A stretch of 6,600 nt of DNA, taken from NCBI GenBank assembly GCA_029857995.1, contig JAOUFZ010000096.1:1-6600 (forward strand). The letters are read 5' to 3'. The position numbers and the translations under genes are program-made. Numbering within the stretch: position 1 is the first letter of the stretch; each line of letters opens with the position of its first letter. Origin of the DNA: Dehalococcoidia bacterium. Its GTDB lineage: Bacteria > Chloroflexota > Dehalococcoidia > GIF9 > AB-539-J10. A model generated the notes under the pieces. That model worked only from the letters and a program-made list of their open reading frames with translations, had not been told where the DNA came from and searched no databases. Below, piece by piece: positions 5,079 to 6,600 of the stretch.

Positions 5079-5699
5079 CTAGTAGGAAGTGTCATTGAAT
5101 GTCACCAAGCGGGCTCCATAATCCCGGAACTCAAGAATGCTTACTCCACCAAGGTCTAATTTGAATTTGATAAAGTAGTCCAGAGGCAAACTTAAAGCTT
5201 TGAGAATGATGGCTAAGGTAACGAAGTAATGGCTGACTACTACCGCCGTAGCGTCTTTGTTCAGCCCAGGACTGGTTTTATGCCTTTCTAGCAGACCTTC
5301 AATAACCTTCCAGGCTCTCTGCTGCAAGTCGACAAGACTTTCTCCATTGGGCAATTTCATTGCTTCTCCGTCCTGCCACCATTTTAGTAAAAACCGGCTG
5401 AACGTGGTACGTAGATTTGAAATAGAGATGCCTTCCAGGTCACCAACTTTGAGCTCTTTAAGCCCTTGGTCAATCTCTACGGACAATTGGTGCTGGCTGG
5501 CTATGACTTCGGCTGTAGCTGCAGCTCGCTGCAAAGGACTGGAGAGTATAGCAGTAATAGGCTCATTCTTGAGGAAAGCCGCTAGCCTCCTGGCCTGCTC
5601 CAATCCGGTATCATTCAGTTCGATATCGCTATCGCCTCCCTGAACAAGCCCGTCCTTATTCCAATGAGTTTCGCCATGCCTGACTAAAATGAGTTTCAA
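5079..5699 (-). CDS. Histidine phosphatase family protein (phosphoglycerate mutase-like)
   Basis: A 206-residue cytoplasmic protein of the histidine phosphatase superfamily, clade 1. The catalytic RHG is at 7-9, where H8 is the residue that becomes phosphorylated. The rest of the site is visible as SSPLQRA (53-59, with R58), LKELKVGDLEG containing E82, PNGES (117-121), and SH at 156-157 for the second histidine. The length and PNGES are typical of broad-specificity phosphatases and alpha-ribazole phosphatase (CobC) as well as GpmB-type proteins. With no cobalamin or glycolysis genes nearby, the substrate cannot be named. The start is TTG, supported by AAGGAGG four bases upstream, a site that overlaps the stop codon of the upstream protease gene. 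It is followed by a repeat-filled gap of 188 bases before tilS. Confidence 0.88.
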   Translation of the reverse strand: MKLILVRHGETHWNKDGLVQGGDSDIELNDTGLEQARRLAAFLKNEPITAILSSPLQRAAATAEVIASQHQLSVEIDQGLKELKVGDLEGISISNLRTTFSRFLLKWWQDGEAMKLPNGESLVDLQQRAWKVIEGLLERHKTSPGLNKDATAVVVSHYFVTLAIILKALSLPLDYFIKFKLDLGGVSILEFRDYGARLVTFNDTSY

Positions 5700-5703
5700 A
5701 AGG

Positions 5704-5711
5704 CCTCCTTA
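5704..5711 (-). promoter_or_regulatory. Stop codon fused to a Shine-Dalgarno site (TAAGGAGG)
   Basis: On the minus strand TAA, the stop of the M48 gene, runs directly into AAGGAGG, which sits four bases before the TTG start of the phosphatase gene. It fixes that unusual start codon and suggests translation of the two genes is coupled by ribosome re-initiation. Confidence 0.75.
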
Positions 5712-6600
5712 GATTGCCTCCCTTCGCTGAGAGCGAGAGACATAATTATGGGCTAATTTCACCCTCTCATTATAGGTGGGATGGTCATAAAATAGAAGTT
5801 TTGCCCAACGGCTAGGTTCGGCCTTGGTTAGATTCTGGTCGGTCAGCTTAGTCATCAAAGCAATAAAGGCTTGGGTTTTATTGCTTAGCGCCAATGCTGT
5901 CTCGTCTGCTGCTGTTTCTACGCGGCGATTGTACCAATTGAGTGCTGGCTGCAATACTAGGATGAGAATGGCTAGAACGAGGATAAGCCAGGGAAGGCCA
6001 GCGATATCACTTATTCCCTGGAGGGAGAATAATACCACTCCAGCTCTCAGGGCTAGGTTGGCCAGATAAAACGCCAACAAGAAAGTGGCTGCCTGGATTC
6101 CTATGAGCTTGGGAATATCATGGTGGAGACGATGTCCTAGCTCATGAGCCAAAGTTACCTCTATTTCGTCCGATGAATATCCCCGGAGCAAAGTATCGCT
6201 GAAGATAATACGTCGAGATTTGCCCCAGCCGCTTAGCATGGCGTTAGCTGTAGTGGCTCTGCTGCTTAAATCCATGGTAAGGCACTCTGCAATATCAGTT
6301 CCAGCCTTCCGCTAAATTTGGCAATTTTTCTTTGAGCTCTCCTTCTTCTAGGGGCTTCAGTTTGAAGAATAGTGGTATTAGGAAGGTGGGCGTTAGCCGG
6401 GTGAGGCTTAAGCTGACTAAGAACATAATCAAGGCAGCAACGAGCCACCACAGCACCGGGAGATGCCCTATAAGCCAGTAAACGATCATGACCAGACATA
6501 GGCCTAGCAATAGTTCCAGCCCTGCAGCTTTAATCTTGTCTCTTAACCAGCTTGCCAGGTTTTGTTTTGATAAGCCATAACGATGGGGCAAGATAAGACC
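5709..6600 (-). pseudogene. M48 family membrane metalloprotease (STE24/HtpX type), frameshifted and cut by the window edge
   Basis: Two reading frames together encode an M48 protease with the N-terminal domain of STE24-like enzymes. The first (6600 to about 6307) has HRYGLSKQNLASWL, two membrane helices and FFKLKPLEEGELKEKL. It hits a stop at 6297-6295, just after the break. The second frame (from about 6305) reads AGTDIAECLTMDLSSR, then the zinc site HELGH (6132-6146), two more membrane helices, and ETAAD with the third zinc ligand Glu (codon at 5916-5918). It ends with DHPTYNERVKLA. Joining them needs one extra G at 6306 removed, or two missing bases restored, which would rebuild LAE-x-AGTD. 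All catalytic residues remain. The 5' end lies outside the window, where the frame is still open. The break is either a real mutation or a sequencing/assembly error; no slippery heptamer is present. It is the first gene visible in the minus-strand cluster. Confidence 0.85.
5711..5742 (-). repeat. Possible degenerate fourth copy of the palindromic repeat at the end of the M48 gene
   Basis: On the minus strand this reads TGTC, then AGCGAAG and GGCAATCT. These match the ends and core of the TGTCATTGCGAG...AGCGAAG...GCAATCTC family, with several mismatches in the first half. It encodes the final residues SRSQRREAI of the protease and borders its stop codon and the next ribosome site. The similarity is weaker than for copies A-C and may be chance. 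Confidence 0.35.

Noticed and set aside
1..6600. Search for a CRISPR array, tRNA genes, prophage or defence genes
   Set aside because: No regularly spaced direct repeats, cloverleaf-like sequences, or phage or defence protein motifs were seen on either strand.

Overview
The window looks like a chromosomal segment of an uncultured bacterium with roughly 50% GC. The following suggest a Chloroflexota (Dehalococcoidia-like) genome: an SPL-type radical SAM protein, a stand-alone MutS2-type Smr protein, an M48/STE24-type protease, TGCTAAAAT-type extended -10 elements, and dispersed GAGATTGCTTCG...GCAATGACA repeats. This is an inference from gene flavour. No rRNA or tRNA gene anchors it.

Layout. 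Bases 1-606 hold no intact gene. They contain an inverted repeat at the left edge (1-36), a REPIN/MITE-like inverted repeat (136-194), and on the minus strand a broken fragment that resembles the C-terminus of a THEP1-type nucleoside-triphosphatase (281-511). A plus-strand radical SAM gene (607-1758) follows, apparently from a promoter so close that the transcript may be leaderless. A 296-base gap carries two candidate promoters and a perfect 13-bp palindrome. It leads into a plus-strand gene for a 354-residue Ala/Glu/Lys/Gln-rich coiled-coil protein (2055-3119) with a strong Shine-Dalgarno site.

The right half is a minus-strand cluster read from the right edge inward: an M48-family membrane metalloprotease (5709-6600, cut by the window edge and carrying a frameshift near 6306), a histidine-phosphatase protein (5079-5699), tRNA-Ile lysidine synthetase tilS (3370-4890) and a small Smr-domain protein (3116-3373). 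The protease stop codon is fused to the Shine-Dalgarno site of the phosphatase gene, and tilS and smr overlap as GTGA, so parts of the cluster are probably translationally coupled. The phosphatase-tilS gap holds a CAAATG-type periodic repeat with an imperfect hairpin. The cluster converges on the coiled-coil gene with a 4-base overlap of the stop codons, leaving no room for a terminator between them.

The most unusual feature is in tilS. Three copies of one dispersed palindromic repeat family lie inside the coding sequence, all in the same orientation and all in frame. They add roughly 50-60 residues to an otherwise recognisable TilS, as Rickettsia palindromic elements do in their host proteins. 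A degenerate fourth copy may form the last codons of the M48 protease gene. I see no phage, CRISPR or defence system and no clear new multi-gene system.
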